Origin: JAWRCU01 sp033542235
GTDB lineage: Bacteria; Pseudomonadota; Alphaproteobacteria; Rhizobiales; Rhizobiaceae
Reading direction: 5' to 3'
DNA: 64,000 nucleotides
Assembly: GCF_033542235.1 (NCBI RefSeq)
Contig: NZ_JAWRCU010000005.1
Location: 248,001 to 312,000 of the forward strand
The notes under the pieces are model-generated. The model made no database searches. It was given only the letters and a program-made list of their open reading frames with translations, and was not told where the DNA came from. A program made the translations under genes and the position numbers. Below are positions 17,076 through 25,748 of this stretch, in pieces (positions within the stretch are counted from its first letter, which is position 1; every line of letters starts with the position of its first letter).

Positions 17076-18104
17076 CTATGTCGACCCGCCAATCTGCACG
17101 ACCACGGGAACTATTGTCTCTCGATCCCTGGGAGGATTGCCGTGGAGTGTCTCCAGGACAATTTCACCAGCCTTTGCACCCATGAAGTAGGCGGGCGACG
17201 CTACTGTCGTTAGCACTGGGTCAGTGTACTGCCAGATATCGAACGCGTTGAACCCTGTCACAGAAATGTCCTTCGGCACACATAGGCCTTGCTGCACAGC
17301 CCATTTCAGGGCTGCGATGCCCATTTGGTCGTTTCCGCCCATCAATGCAGACGGCCAGTCAGACTTGTCGACCTCGTCCTCGAGGGCGGCCTGGGTCGCA
17401 ATTATGCCGCCGTCGCCGCAGAGGATGACTCGAAAATGCTCCGCTCGGCCCGCGTCTAGCATCGCTGATCGTGCTCCCGCGATACGCTGCTCGATTGCCG
17501 GCCAGGAAACTTCAGGTGCCAGGAACGCGATACTCCTAATTCCGCGTTGCAGCATGTGAACGGCGAGCGCTTTGGCACCCCCGAAATCGTCCTGCCGGAT
17601 GGAATATAGATGCGGCTCATTAGGTACAGGCTCTTGGAACACGATAACAGGCTGCCCCAGGGTAGCAAAACGCGCGATCATACGTTGGCGAAGTGTCTGC
17701 CGACCTGACAGGAAGACACAAAGTGCGTCCGTCTCGTGGCGCTTCATCAATGCCGCTTTTTGCAACTGCGATGCTGTCATACCATGCACCACGAGAGCGT
17801 AGTCGCGCTGGTTGAGGTAATTGCTGAGGCCTGCAACAAGATATGTGATGAAGGGATCGGCAAGAAACGTTGGAGATTCATCGACAATCAGTATCGCGAT
17901 GGAAAAGCGCTTAGAGAATTTCAGGCTGCGACCACTGGCGTGAGGACGGTAGCCGAGTTCTCGGATCGCGCGCTCAACCGTGGCGCGTGTTTCCTTGGTC
18001 ATCGAGCCGAAACGCCCGTTGACGACATTGGAAACTGTCATCGACGAGACGCCGGCAGCGCGGGCAACGTCGGCGACGGTCGGTCTATTTGCTGGCATGT
18101 TCAC
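17076..18104 (-). CDS. LacI-family transcriptional regulator
   Basis: 342 residues. N-terminal LacI helix-turn-helix and hinge (TVADVARAAGVSSMTVSNVV, residues 9-28; then GYRPHASGRSLK), followed by a periplasmic-binding-protein-like sensor domain. Start is GTG at 18104 or ATG two codons later; neither has a clear ribosome binding site. It lies upstream of, and in the same direction as, the lyase/ABC/SDR operon, and a textbook LacI-type palindrome lies in front of that operon, so it is almost certainly its local repressor. Confidence 0.92.
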   Translation of the reverse strand: MNMPANRPTVADVARAAGVSSMTVSNVVNGRFGSMTKETRATVERAIRELGYRPHASGRSLKFSKRFSIAILIVDESPTFLADPFITYLVAGLSNYLNQRDYALVVHGMTASQLQKAALMKRHETDALCVFLSGRQTLRQRMIARFATLGQPVIVFQEPVPNEPHLYSIRQDDFGGAKALAVHMLQRGIRSIAFLAPEVSWPAIEQRIAGARSAMLDAGRAEHFRVILCGDGGIIATQAALEDEVDKSDWPSALMGGNDQMGIAALKWAVQQGLCVPKDISVTGFNAFDIWQYTDPVLTTVASPAYFMGAKAGEIVLETLHGNPPRDRETIVPVVVQIGGST

Positions 18105-18909
18105 ACCATTTGAGCCAATTTCGGCCGGCGGCGGCGACCGTTGATTCCACGGTCCGAGCCGGGGTGGAAGGGCCCAGACGTGCCGGCCATTGCTTTCTGC
18201 CGGATCCAGACTTGTCGTTCCCCTTAAGCACCGCCGTGCCCTGAGCTTTCTTGCCCGGTAGTTTCATCCGCGAGCTTAAGCTTCAAGGTTCATTGCGATC
18301 TCGGGGTAAGCCTGGAGTCATACACGAGTTAGAATCTGTGTTAAGCGGTTGTGAATAATCGCTAGTCAGCACCATTCTCGGTGATGATCGGGAACGATGG
18401 GTTCGTCAACGCCGATCATGTCCGGCTGACGATTGGCGGCTAAAACGGCGTCCTTCCCTTGCCTTCTGCGAGGAGGGAGCCTGAGAGGAGGACGAGGGCG
18501 TCCCGCTAAAGCTACCATCGCCGCCGCGAGGCAGGTACGTCTGGCTCGCGACGGGTTTCGGTTCGCCGGAGATACTCGGTCCGCGTCACGTTCGATAGTC
18601 TTCTGGGACGTCGGCCGCAGGCGCGGAATCCGTTGACGGGACTGGCCTGGCGGTTCGCGGCATGCACGCCGCACGCGCCCATCCCGCGCTGCAGGTTCGT
18701 TCTCTGGACGGCTTTTGGCACTAGTTGCAGCGCATTCGGCGCCTTCCTGCGACCTGCCGCTGAAGCCAGTGGACGTGAATTGCGGCCACGGATCAGGCAC
18801 GCCCATATAAAATCACATAAAAAAATCACAAAATCACACAGAACATGTTGAAATTGTTGTGACGGATGTCATATTCAAGGCATAGCCGCTGGGTCGCGGG
18901 AGACATGTT
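18105..18909. other. Intergenic region between LacI block and eryR
   Basis: About 800 bp without a supportable gene. Several open frames exist on both strands but none has family motifs or a ribosome binding site; 18.4-18.8 kb may be decayed sequence. The last 110 bp are AT-rich and hold repeated AATCACA motifs and a TATAAAAT -10-like box ahead of eryR. Confidence 0.55.
18811..18838. promoter_or_regulatory. Three AATCACA repeats upstream of eryR
   Basis: AATCACA occurs at 18811-18817, 18824-18830 and 18832-18838, beginning in the TATAAAAT -10-like sequence at 18806. DeoR-family repressors often bind such direct repeats. The same heptamer is at 6832-6838 in the transporter promoter. Likely binding site for EryR or EryD. 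Confidence 0.5.
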
Positions 18910-19674
18910 TTGAAGCGGGAAGAACGCAGGCAAGCGATCATCGACCTGTTGCTCGAGAAACGGGCCGTCGATCTCGACGATCTGGCCGCGCGTTTCGCCG
19001 TATCGAAAATGACGATCCACCGGGACCTGGATGATCTCGAGCAGGGCGGTCTGCTCCGCAAGGTGCGCGGTGGGGCGACCATCGAGGCAGGCACTCAGTT
19101 CGAGAGCGATTTCCGCATCCGGGAAAAGCAGGACAGCGCTGCCAAAGCCCGCATGGCGCGGGCGGCGCTCGAACTGGTGGAGCCCGGCATGACAGTGATG
19201 ATCAACGACGGCTCCATGGCCGCGCTGCTGGGCGTTGCTCTGCAGGAAAAGCGTCCCGTCACGATCATAACCAACAACGCCGCGATCATCGATCAGATGA
19301 AGGGCGAGCCGGGCATCACGGTGATCGCTCTCGGCGGCGTGTTCAGCACCAAGTTCAACGCCTTCTTCGGCATCGTGACAGAAGCGGCACTATCACGGTT
19401 GCGCGCCGACATCGCCTTCATCTCGACGCCGGCCGTTTCCGGGCTCAAGGCCTTCCACATGGACGACGCGGTAGTTCGTGCCAAGCGGGCGATGATGGCC
19501 GCCGCGGGCCGCTCATGCCTGCTCGTCAACCATCAGCGTTTCGGCCGTTCGGCCTTGCACGTTCTGGCCGACCTCTCCGAATTCGACGCCATCATCACCG
19601 ACGACTTTCCCGTCCCGGAACATCGCACTGCCCTCGACCGGGCTGCGATCACCCTCACTGTCGCAAAGGATTGA
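18910..19674 (+). CDS. eryR: DeoR-family regulator of the erythritol locus
   Basis: 254 residues. N-terminal DeoR helix-turn-helix (LAARFAVSKMTIHRDLDDLE, about 25-44) and wing GGLLRKVRGG, then the sugar-phosphate sensor domain ending with LVNHQRFGRSALHVLADLSE. Start is TTG with GGGAG seven bases upstream; an upstream ATG only opens a two-codon frame. It is three bases upstream of the tpiB-like gene and heads the eryR-eryH-eryI-fba cluster, the arrangement known from Rhizobium, Sinorhizobium and Brucella erythritol loci, from which the name is taken. Confidence 0.88.
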   Translation: MKREERRQAIIDLLLEKRAVDLDDLAARFAVSKMTIHRDLDDLEQGGLLRKVRGGATIEAGTQFESDFRIREKQDSAAKARMARAALELVEPGMTVMINDGSMAALLGVALQEKRPVTIITNNAAIIDQMKGEPGITVIALGGVFSTKFNAFFGIVTEAALSRLRADIAFISTPAVSGLKAFHMDDAVVRAKRAMMAAAGRSCLLVNHQRFGRSALHVLADLSEFDAIITDDFPVPEHRTALDRAAITLTVAKD

Positions 19675-19677
19675 ACG

Positions 19678-20448
19678 ATGACCCGATCGCCGCAGGTCTG
19701 GATCGGCACGAGTTGGAAGATGAACAAGACGCTGGCCGAAGCGCGCGTCTTTGCTGAAGGGCTGAAGGCCGCCGACGCCGCGCGAGACCCGCGAATCCAG
19801 CGCTTCGTGATCCCGCCCTTCACCGTGGTTCGCGAAGTGAAGGCGATGTTGAAGAACAGCTCGGTCAAGGTCGGCGCGCAGAACATGCACTGGGCCGACG
19901 AGGGTGCCTGGACGGGCGAGATCTCGCCCGTGATGCTGAGGGATTGCGACCTCGACATGGTGGAGATCGGCCACTCCGAGCGACGCGCATATTTCGGCGA
20001 AACCGACGAAACCGTTGGCCTGAAGACCGAAGCCGCAGTTCGCCACGGGCTGATCCCGCTCATCTGCATCGGCGAGACCCTGGCGGAGCGCGAGTCTGGC
20101 CGCGCTCGTGAGATATTGGAAATCCAAGTGAGCTCGGCGCTTTCGCGGCTTGCTGAAGCGCAGAAGGATGCCCCGATCCTGCTGGCCTACGAGCCTGTCT
20201 GGGCGATCGGCGTGAACGGCATTCCCGCAACCGCCGACTATGCCGACACACGGCAGGCCGAGATCATCGCCGTGGCGGAGGTCGTGCTTGGCCGTCGCGT
20301 ACCCTGCCTCTACGGCGGTTCGGTCAACCCCGACAACTGCGAGGAGCTCATCGCTTGCCCGCATGTCGATGGCCTGTTCATCGGGCGCTCTGCCTGGAAG
20401 GTCGAGGGATATCTCGACATCCTCGCCAGATGCTCCGCAAAATTGTGA
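19678..20448 (+). CDS. eryH: Triose-phosphate-isomerase-like tetrulose-phosphate isomerase
   Basis: 256-residue TIM barrel, also called tpiB. In Brucella EryH isomerises D-3-tetrulose 4-phosphate to D-erythrulose 4-phosphate. Catalytic residues of the TIM fold are present: Lys in TSWKMNKT (residue 14), His in EIGHSERR, Glu in LAYEPVWAIG, and the phosphate loop LYGGSVNPDN. The usual Asn two residues before the catalytic Lys (NWK) is Ser here (SWK), as may be expected of a specialised paralogue. It lies between eryR and the rpiB-like gene, 14 bp from the latter. Confidence 0.9.
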   Translation: MTRSPQVWIGTSWKMNKTLAEARVFAEGLKAADAARDPRIQRFVIPPFTVVREVKAMLKNSSVKVGAQNMHWADEGAWTGEISPVMLRDCDLDMVEIGHSERRAYFGETDETVGLKTEAAVRHGLIPLICIGETLAERESGRAREILEIQVSSALSRLAEAQKDAPILLAYEPVWAIGVNGIPATADYADTRQAEIIAVAEVVLGRRVPCLYGGSVNPDNCEELIACPHVDGLFIGRSAWKVEGYLDILARCSAKL

Positions 20449-20462
20449 AAGGAGACATACCA

Positions 20463-20918
20463 ATGAAAGTTGCAATTGCCGGAGACAGTGCAGGCGAGGG
20501 GCTGGCCAAGCTGCTCGCCGACTATCTGAGTGACAAGCATGAGGTCGACGAGATCTCGCGCACCGACGCCGGCCCGGACCCCTTCTATGCGAATCTGTCC
20601 GACCGGGTCGCCACCGACGTTCTGTCGGGGAAATACGAACGCGCCATTCTCATCTGCGGCACCGGCATCGGCGTCAACATTGCGGCGAACAAGGTGCCGG
20701 GCATCCGGGCCGCGCTCACGCACGATACCTATTCGGCCGAGCGTGCGGCGCTGTCGAACAACGCCCAGATCATCACCATGGGCGCGCGGGTGATCGGCCC
20801 GGAACTGGCAAAGGCCGTTGCCGACGCATTCCTCAAGGAGTCTTTCGACCCGAACGGCCGCTCTGCCGGGAATGTCGCCGCCATCGACGCGGTGGATTCC
20901 AAGTACAACGCGCGCTAA
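20463..20918 (+). CDS. eryI: RpiB-like D-erythrulose 4-phosphate isomerase
   Basis: 151 residues, RpiB/LacAB family. In Brucella EryI forms D-erythrose 4-phosphate, which enters the pentose phosphate pathway. The family active-site cysteine is in ILICGTGIGVNIAANKV (about residues 62-78) and GARVIG follows. The N-terminal loop reads AGDSAGEGLA where RpiB has SDHAG, matching the ery-type subgroup in general form. AAAGGAGACATACCA precedes the ATG. The name follows gene order; alone it would be called ribose-5-phosphate isomerase B. Confidence 0.9.
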   Translation: MKVAIAGDSAGEGLAKLLADYLSDKHEVDEISRTDAGPDPFYANLSDRVATDVLSGKYERAILICGTGIGVNIAANKVPGIRAALTHDTYSAERAALSNNAQIITMGARVIGPELAKAVADAFLKESFDPNGRSAGNVAAIDAVDSKYNAR

Positions 20919-20970
20919 GCGTTTCGAGGGGGCACGACTCGCCACTTAGGACCCGCAGAAGGAATCATAG

Positions 20971-22005
20971 ATGGCCCGCATCACACTTCGCCAGCTTCTC
21001 GATCATGCCGCCGAGCAAGGCTATGCCGTTCCGGCATTCAATATCTCCAACATGGAGCAGGGTCTGGCGATCATGGCTGCGGCCAATGCTTGCAACGCGC
21101 CCGTCATCCTGCAGGCAAGCCGCGGCGCGCGTGCCTATGCGGGCGACCGCGTGCTTGCACGGCTGATCGATGGGTTGACCGAGATGTATCCCGATATTCC
21201 GGTCTGCATGCATCTCGATCACGGCAACAATCTCGCCACCTGCGTTACTGCGATCCAGAACGGCTTCACGTCCGTGATGATGGACGGCTCCCTCAAGGCC
21301 GACGGCAAGACCCCGGCCGACTATGCCTACAACGTCGATATCACCCGCCGGGTCGTGGAAGTTGCGCATGCGGCGGGCGTGTCGGTGGAAGGCGAGTTGG
21401 GCGTGCTCGGCTCGCTCGAGACCGGTATGGGCGATCAGGAAGACGGTCATGGCGCTACCGGCAAGCTCGGGGAGCACCAGCTCCTGACCGATCCGGTCGA
21501 GGCCGAAAAGTTCGTCGGCGAAACCGGTGTGGACGCGCTAGCGATCGCGATGGGCACCAGCCACGGGGCTTACAAATTCACGCGCAAGCCCGACGGTGCG
21601 ATCCTTGCCATGCATGTGATCGAGGCGATCAACCGCCGCCTGCCGAACACACACCTTGTCATGCACGGTTCGTCGTCGGTGCCCGAGGACCTGCAAGCCA
21701 TCATTAATTCATATGGCGGTGACATCAAACCGACCTGGGGCGTGCCGGTCGAAGAGATACAGCGCGGTATCAGGAGCGGCGTTCGCAAGGTGAACATCGA
21801 CACCGATAACCGTCTCGCCATGACCGCCGCGATCCGCAAGACGCTGGCCGAGGATCCGGCCGAATTCGATCCGCGCAAATATCTCAAGCCGGCCATGGCG
21901 ATGATGACCGAAGTCTGCAAGGCGAGGTTCGAGGCTTTCGGTACGGCTGGCCATGCCGACCGCATCCGTCCGCTGCCGGTGGAGGCCATGGCGAAGCGCT
22001 ACTGA
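20971..22005 (+). CDS. fba: Fructose-bisphosphate aldolase, class II
   Basis: 344-residue zinc aldolase of the CbbA/class IIA Calvin-cycle subtype. Metal and substrate residues are visible in HLDHGNN (about residues 82-88), VEGELGVLGSLE, GTSHGAYKF, MHGSSSVPEDL and KVNIDTDNR. It reversibly joins dihydroxyacetone phosphate with glyceraldehyde 3-phosphate, or with erythrose 4-phosphate to give sedoheptulose bisphosphate. The latter would be a useful outlet for the erythrose 4-phosphate made by the upstream genes; that link is inference. It lies 52 bp after eryI, co-oriented, with GAAGGAATCATAG upstream. Its 3' end overlaps the convergent amidohydrolase gene by 7 bp. Confidence 0.93.
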   Translation: MARITLRQLLDHAAEQGYAVPAFNISNMEQGLAIMAAANACNAPVILQASRGARAYAGDRVLARLIDGLTEMYPDIPVCMHLDHGNNLATCVTAIQNGFTSVMMDGSLKADGKTPADYAYNVDITRRVVEVAHAAGVSVEGELGVLGSLETGMGDQEDGHGATGKLGEHQLLTDPVEAEKFVGETGVDALAIAMGTSHGAYKFTRKPDGAILAMHVIEAINRRLPNTHLVMHGSSSVPEDLQAIINSYGGDIKPTWGVPVEEIQRGIRSGVRKVNIDTDNRLAMTAAIRKTLAEDPAEFDPRKYLKPAMAMMTEVCKARFEAFGTAGHADRIRPLPVEAMAKRY

Positions 22006-22919
22006 AGCGATATCCCTTCGATACCGTAGAACCGCGCCGCATTTCCGGCGAAGATGTCGAGCAACTCCCGATCGCTGAGATCGGCGAAGGTCCGCCGAAA
22101 GCTCTCATAGGTCTGCCGAAAACTGGCGAAGCGGGTCACGACCGGGTGGTCGCTCGCCAGCATGCAACGTCCGGGACCGAACGCGTCGAGGCAGGTCAGC
22201 AGGACCTCGCGCAGACTCGCTTCGGTCCATTCCGGATCATAGGCGACGAGATCGGACACCTTGAGGACGAGATTGGGCGCCCGCGCCAGCGCATGCAGGC
22301 CAGCCCTCCATCTCGCCATGCCTTCCGCGCTGCGGTCGAAGGGCGAGCCGCAATGGTTGAGGGCAAACTTGATGTCGGGGAAGGCACGCAAGAGGTCGAG
22401 CGCGTCCTCCACCTGCCACGGCGAAATCAGCATGTCGAAGGAGAGCCCGAGCCGGCCGAGAGCGGCCACTCCGCGTCGCCAGGCGGGGTCGGCCATGCGA
22501 TGGCGGTCGAGCACCATGGATTTGGAAGGGTCCGGGTGCCAGCTCAGGATCTGCCTTATGCCGGCCACCCGACCATGGGCTGCCATAGCTTCCAGGAGCC
22601 CATCCACCTCGGGACTTGCCAGGTCAGCATAGCCGACATAGCGTGCCGCGATACCCGCAGGCTTCTCCAATCCATCGAGCCAGGCGATTTCGCCGAGCGG
22701 ATCGGTCGGGTCCCAATTGGCTTCGATATGCACGCTTGCGACGATGTCGTAGCCGCTGGCCTCGCGCAGATAGTCCGCGGGCAGGCAGTTGCGTGCCAAC
22801 TGCGGATCGGTCTCCCCGCGCAGCCATGGATGCCGGTCGAGCGACAGGTCCCAGAGGTGATGATGGGCGTCCACGATCGGGCCGGCATAGAGACCGTTTT
22901 CGTCACGAAGCGCCTTCAT
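21999..22919 (-). CDS. Amidohydrolase 2 family TIM-barrel hydrolase (fuconolactonase-like)
   Basis: 306 residues. N-terminal metal motif IVDAHHHLWDL, then HIEANWDP, the strand FALNHCGSPFDR and the C-terminal Asp in MLASDHPV are the layout of sugar lactonases in the COG3618 group (L-fuconolactonase, rhamnonolactonase) and related decarboxylases. It probably opens a lactone of an aldonic acid, or cleaves an analogous cyclic substrate. The ATG overlaps the stop of the upstream glycosidase-like gene (TAATG), so the two are coupled. It is a clear paralogue of the protein at 37.9-38.9 kb (same motifs and spacing). Confidence 0.85.
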   Translation of the reverse strand: MKALRDENGLYAGPIVDAHHHLWDLSLDRHPWLRGETDPQLARNCLPADYLREASGYDIVASVHIEANWDPTDPLGEIAWLDGLEKPAGIAARYVGYADLASPEVDGLLEAMAAHGRVAGIRQILSWHPDPSKSMVLDRHRMADPAWRRGVAALGRLGLSFDMLISPWQVEDALDLLRAFPDIKFALNHCGSPFDRSAEGMARWRAGLHALARAPNLVLKVSDLVAYDPEWTEASLREVLLTCLDAFGPGRCMLASDHPVVTRFASFRQTYESFRRTFADLSDRELLDIFAGNAARFYGIEGISLQ

Positions 22920-24529
22920 TATCGGCCCATATGCAGGCGCCGGCCGATCTGGTCGGTCAATGTCAGCCACCGCCTGGCGATCCGGCCTTCCTGGGCCGTC
23001 GCGTGGGCGAGCGCCTCCTTCTGCATCGCCGCAAGTCGCTCGACGGGCAGCGCGGCCGCGCCGTCCAGTTCCTCCGCCAGCTCCACGAAGCGTTGAGCAG
23101 CTTCAACGCCCCCGAGCCGGGGAGCGACGTCCCGCTCCAGGAATTCCGCCCATGACAGGTCGGGATCCCAGGAGAAGCGGGCAAAGGCGAGGTAGCTGAT
23201 TTCCACCGTGGCGAAATAGTCGGACGGCTCGCCCCAGACTGTGAGGCCCTCCATGCCCAATTGCCTGCCGCGTGTCGACATGTCGGCGAACGTCCTGGCG
23301 TTGAGCGCGTAACGCTCTGTGCGTTCGTCGCCGTTCCACTGGCAGGCGAACTGGCAGCGCAGGACATTGGGCTGCATCGGCAATGCAGCGACATAGGCCG
23401 GATCGAGCTCGGTACGCAGGCGCTTCCAGTAGCTGCGGTTCGCCGTGTGCTGATAGATGGCGCCGCGCGGCAGCGCCTTCTGCGCTTCGGACGCAACCGG
23501 TTCGAGCAAATTGTCCCACTGCATTTCGCAATAGATCCAGAGATCGGGCCGCTTGGCCTTTGCGGCGCGGTACAGACGCGGGAAGTTTGCGGCCATGTCG
23601 GTATGCGACCATGAATCGCCGTGGTCATCCTGGCGACGTTTGGCTTCCTCGTCATTTGCACGGCGGGCCTTGCAGCGCTCGCAGCCGCAGACGCCATAGT
23701 CGCCGCTCTCGATATTGATCCCGCCGATCTCGAAGGTCTCGGCGAGCCAGGAAATGGCCTCCTCCATCCAGTCCATCACCTCGGGAGCGCTTGGGCATGC
23801 GCTGACCGTGTAGTCTGAATGGGGGAAGTTGAGGGGGAACGCCAGGTCGGCGATCTGGAAGCCGACGCCCTTCTCCATTTTGGCGGAATGCTGAGGATTT
23901 TGCTTCAGCCAGGTCGCCAGATTGTAGCGATGATTGCCTTCCCAGTAGACGCCGCCATAGGCACCGATCGCGATGCCGGGAATGATCCGGACGCCGCGCT
24001 CGTTAGCGTATCGGCACAATTCCTGCGCCGCTTCGATGCCGCCATGGCTGTCGCGCAGGAAGCCGTAGATGACGATAGCGGCGATGCGGTTCCTCGAGCA
24101 GAAATCGACGAGGCGCCGGTAGTCGTCCAGAAAGCCCTTCGGGGGCTTCTGGAACGGGTTGAATACGCCGATCTCCTGCTGGCCGATCTGCGAGAGCTCC
24201 CAGTTGGTGGAGTGGTCCCAGGTCCAGAAGGTCCGGTAGGCGAGCCCGGGTTCGCCGCTGACCGGGCCACCGCTGAGGAAGGCGGCGTCGAGGTGCCGGC
24301 CGGCGCGCTCGATCAATTCCTCGACGCCATAGATCACACCGGAGAAGGGGCCGCCGCGCACCTCGACCGTGTCACCGTCGAGGCTGATCACATAGGCGCC
24401 TTCCTTCAACGACTCGTCCATCGTGAGGCGCACACGTACGCCCCCATCCGATACGCGCTTGTCCGAAGCGAGGGATTCCCGCAGGCGGCGGGCTGCGTGC
24501 GGGTGTTGGCTTTCGCCTTCAATGATCAT
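22919..24529 (-). CDS. Glycoside-hydrolase-like protein, family not recognised
   Basis: 536 residues, no signal peptide. Residues about 25-75 (GDTVEVRGGPFSGVIYGVEE) resemble the small alpha/beta domain that precedes the TIM barrel in GH20 and GH67 enzymes. The following part looks like a TIM barrel: IAAIVIYGFLRDSHGG, GVRIIPGIAIGAYGG, GINIESGDYGVCGCERC, WIYCEMQW and VWGEPSDYF. The Glu and Asp residues on these strands are candidate acid/base residues. CGCERC is an unusual cysteine cluster. A cytoplasmic glycosidase acting on a small imported glycoside is the best guess. GGAGGAACGTCAGAC precedes the ATG. It is followed by the coupled lactonase-like gene and is divergent from the Gfo/Idh gene. 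Confidence 0.65.
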   Translation of the reverse strand: MIIEGESQHPHAARRLRESLASDKRVSDGGVRVRLTMDESLKEGAYVISLDGDTVEVRGGPFSGVIYGVEELIERAGRHLDAAFLSGGPVSGEPGLAYRTFWTWDHSTNWELSQIGQQEIGVFNPFQKPPKGFLDDYRRLVDFCSRNRIAAIVIYGFLRDSHGGIEAAQELCRYANERGVRIIPGIAIGAYGGVYWEGNHRYNLATWLKQNPQHSAKMEKGVGFQIADLAFPLNFPHSDYTVSACPSAPEVMDWMEEAISWLAETFEIGGINIESGDYGVCGCERCKARRANDEEAKRRQDDHGDSWSHTDMAANFPRLYRAAKAKRPDLWIYCEMQWDNLLEPVASEAQKALPRGAIYQHTANRSYWKRLRTELDPAYVAALPMQPNVLRCQFACQWNGDERTERYALNARTFADMSTRGRQLGMEGLTVWGEPSDYFATVEISYLAFARFSWDPDLSWAEFLERDVAPRLGGVEAAQRFVELAEELDGAAALPVERLAAMQKEALAHATAQEGRIARRWLTLTDQIGRRLHMGR

Positions 24530-24550
24530 GTCTGACGTTCCTCCTCAGAT

Positions 24551-24579
24551 TGACACAGTAGACCAGCTACAATATCAAA
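24551..24579 (+). promoter_or_regulatory. Predicted promoter of the Gfo/Idh-CUT1 operon
   Basis: TTGACA (24551-24556) and TATCAA (24574-24579) are 17 bp apart in the 114-bp divergent gap, about 65 bp before the Gfo/Idh start codon. Repeated ATATCAA around the -10 box could serve a regulator of both directions. Confidence 0.5.
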
Positions 24580-24643
24580 TATCAACGTGAAATTTTGCTA
24601 GTGAAACCAGCGCTGCCGGCCAGGTACATAGCAGGGAGCCGCC

Positions 24644-25729
24644 ATGTCTGCCCAAACCCAGATGCTCATTTCCGGCCTCCAGCAAACCTGGCCGATGCCG
24701 TCGGCGCCGAGGCCAATCACCATTCTGGGGGCAGGTGGGATCGTTCGCGACGGGCATCTGCCTGCCTACCGCAAGATGGGCCTTCCGGTGGCGGGCGTAT
24801 TCGATCTGAATATTGATGTCGCCCGCACGCTCGCGGCCGATTTCGACGTGCCTGTGGTTCATGAGACGCTCGATGCGGCACTGGCTGCCTGCGGCACGGA
24901 AGGCGTCTTCGACCTGGCGCTGCCACCTGCGGCAATCCTGTCGACCGTCGAAAGGCTGCCTCAGCGCAGCGTGGCGCTCATCCAGAAACCGCTCGGCCCG
25001 GAAGGCGCGACCGCACGCCGGATCGTTGACGTCCTCGATGCAAGGTCGATCACGGCCGCGACCAATTTCCAGCTTCGATTCACCCCTTCGATGCTGGCCA
25101 TTCGCGATGCAGCGCGCAAGGGCCTGCTGGGCGATATCGTCGATGTCGAGGTCAGGCTTGCCGTCTACATGCCCTGGGAGCTCTGGTCCTTCATCCCGCA
25201 CCTCGATGCGGTCGAAATCCCGCTTCATTCCATCCACTACCTGGACTGGATCCGCTCGTTGATCGGTGAGCCGGCGAGCATCTATGCGAAAGCGGTCAAG
25301 CATCCGCGCTATCCCAAGCAGGCCGATGCCCGCTCAAGCATCATCCTCGACTACGGTGATCGGGTGCGCTGTGCACTCTCGCTCAACCACACCTACAACT
25401 ATGGCCCCGAGCATATCGAGGCGACCATCCGCGTCGAGGGAACCAAGGGCGCTGCGCATCTGACGGTCGGTTATCTCATCGACTACGTCCGCCCCGTGCC
25501 GGAGAGGCTGGAGATCATCACGGAAGGGGGAAGTTGGACCAACCTCCCGCTGCAGGGCGAGCGCGTGCCCGACGCCTTCGGCTTCGTGATGGCCAATCTG
25601 CAGCGCTACGTGGCCGGCGAGGATCCGACGCTCGATACCGACGTCCACGACTCCGTTCGCACGATGGCGCTTGTCGATGCCGCGCTGCAATCGAGCCGGA
25701 TCGGCGGCGTGGTGCCTGAAGTCGTCTAA
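24644..25729 (+). CDS. Gfo/Idh/MocA-family oxidoreductase
   Basis: 361 residues. N-terminal Rossmann fold with ITILGAGGIVRDGHLPAY (about residues 25-42) and an acidic cofactor-ribose residue in GVFDLN. The family EKP motif reads QKP here (SVALIQKPLG), so the conserved Glu is changed while the catalytic Lys is kept. The second domain holds LHSIHYLDWIRSLIGEP with the conserved His. Such enzymes oxidise or reduce sugars and cyclitols with NAD(P). It heads a plus-strand operon with a CUT1 importer and a mutarotase. Upstream, GGGAGCCGCC precedes the ATG. Confidence 0.88.
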   Translation: MSAQTQMLISGLQQTWPMPSAPRPITILGAGGIVRDGHLPAYRKMGLPVAGVFDLNIDVARTLAADFDVPVVHETLDAALAACGTEGVFDLALPPAAILSTVERLPQRSVALIQKPLGPEGATARRIVDVLDARSITAATNFQLRFTPSMLAIRDAARKGLLGDIVDVEVRLAVYMPWELWSFIPHLDAVEIPLHSIHYLDWIRSLIGEPASIYAKAVKHPRYPKQADARSSIILDYGDRVRCALSLNHTYNYGPEHIEATIRVEGTKGAAHLTVGYLIDYVRPVPERLEIITEGGSWTNLPLQGERVPDAFGFVMANLQRYVAGEDPTLDTDVHDSVRTMALVDAALQSSRIGGVVPEVV

Positions 25730-25734
25730 TCGAC

Positions 25735-25748
25735 TTTCGTATACGAAA
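25735..25748. promoter_or_regulatory. 14-bp perfect palindrome upstream of CUT1 binding-protein gene
   Basis: TTTCGTATACGAAA is a perfect palindrome six bases after the Gfo/Idh stop and 130 bp before the binding-protein start. TTTC/GAAA arms around a TA-rich centre are usual for GntR- and IclR-type operators. The IclR gene at 29.4 kb is a candidate regulator. Confidence 0.5.

Noticed and set aside
18366..18806. 146-codon frame between the LacI gene and eryR
   Set aside because: Highly Arg/Pro-rich, no motif and no ribosome binding site; likely non-coding or decayed.
18904..18912. ATG at 18904 as the eryR start
   Set aside because: It is followed after one codon by TGA; the TTG at 18910 has proper spacing to GGGAG and starts the DeoR domain.
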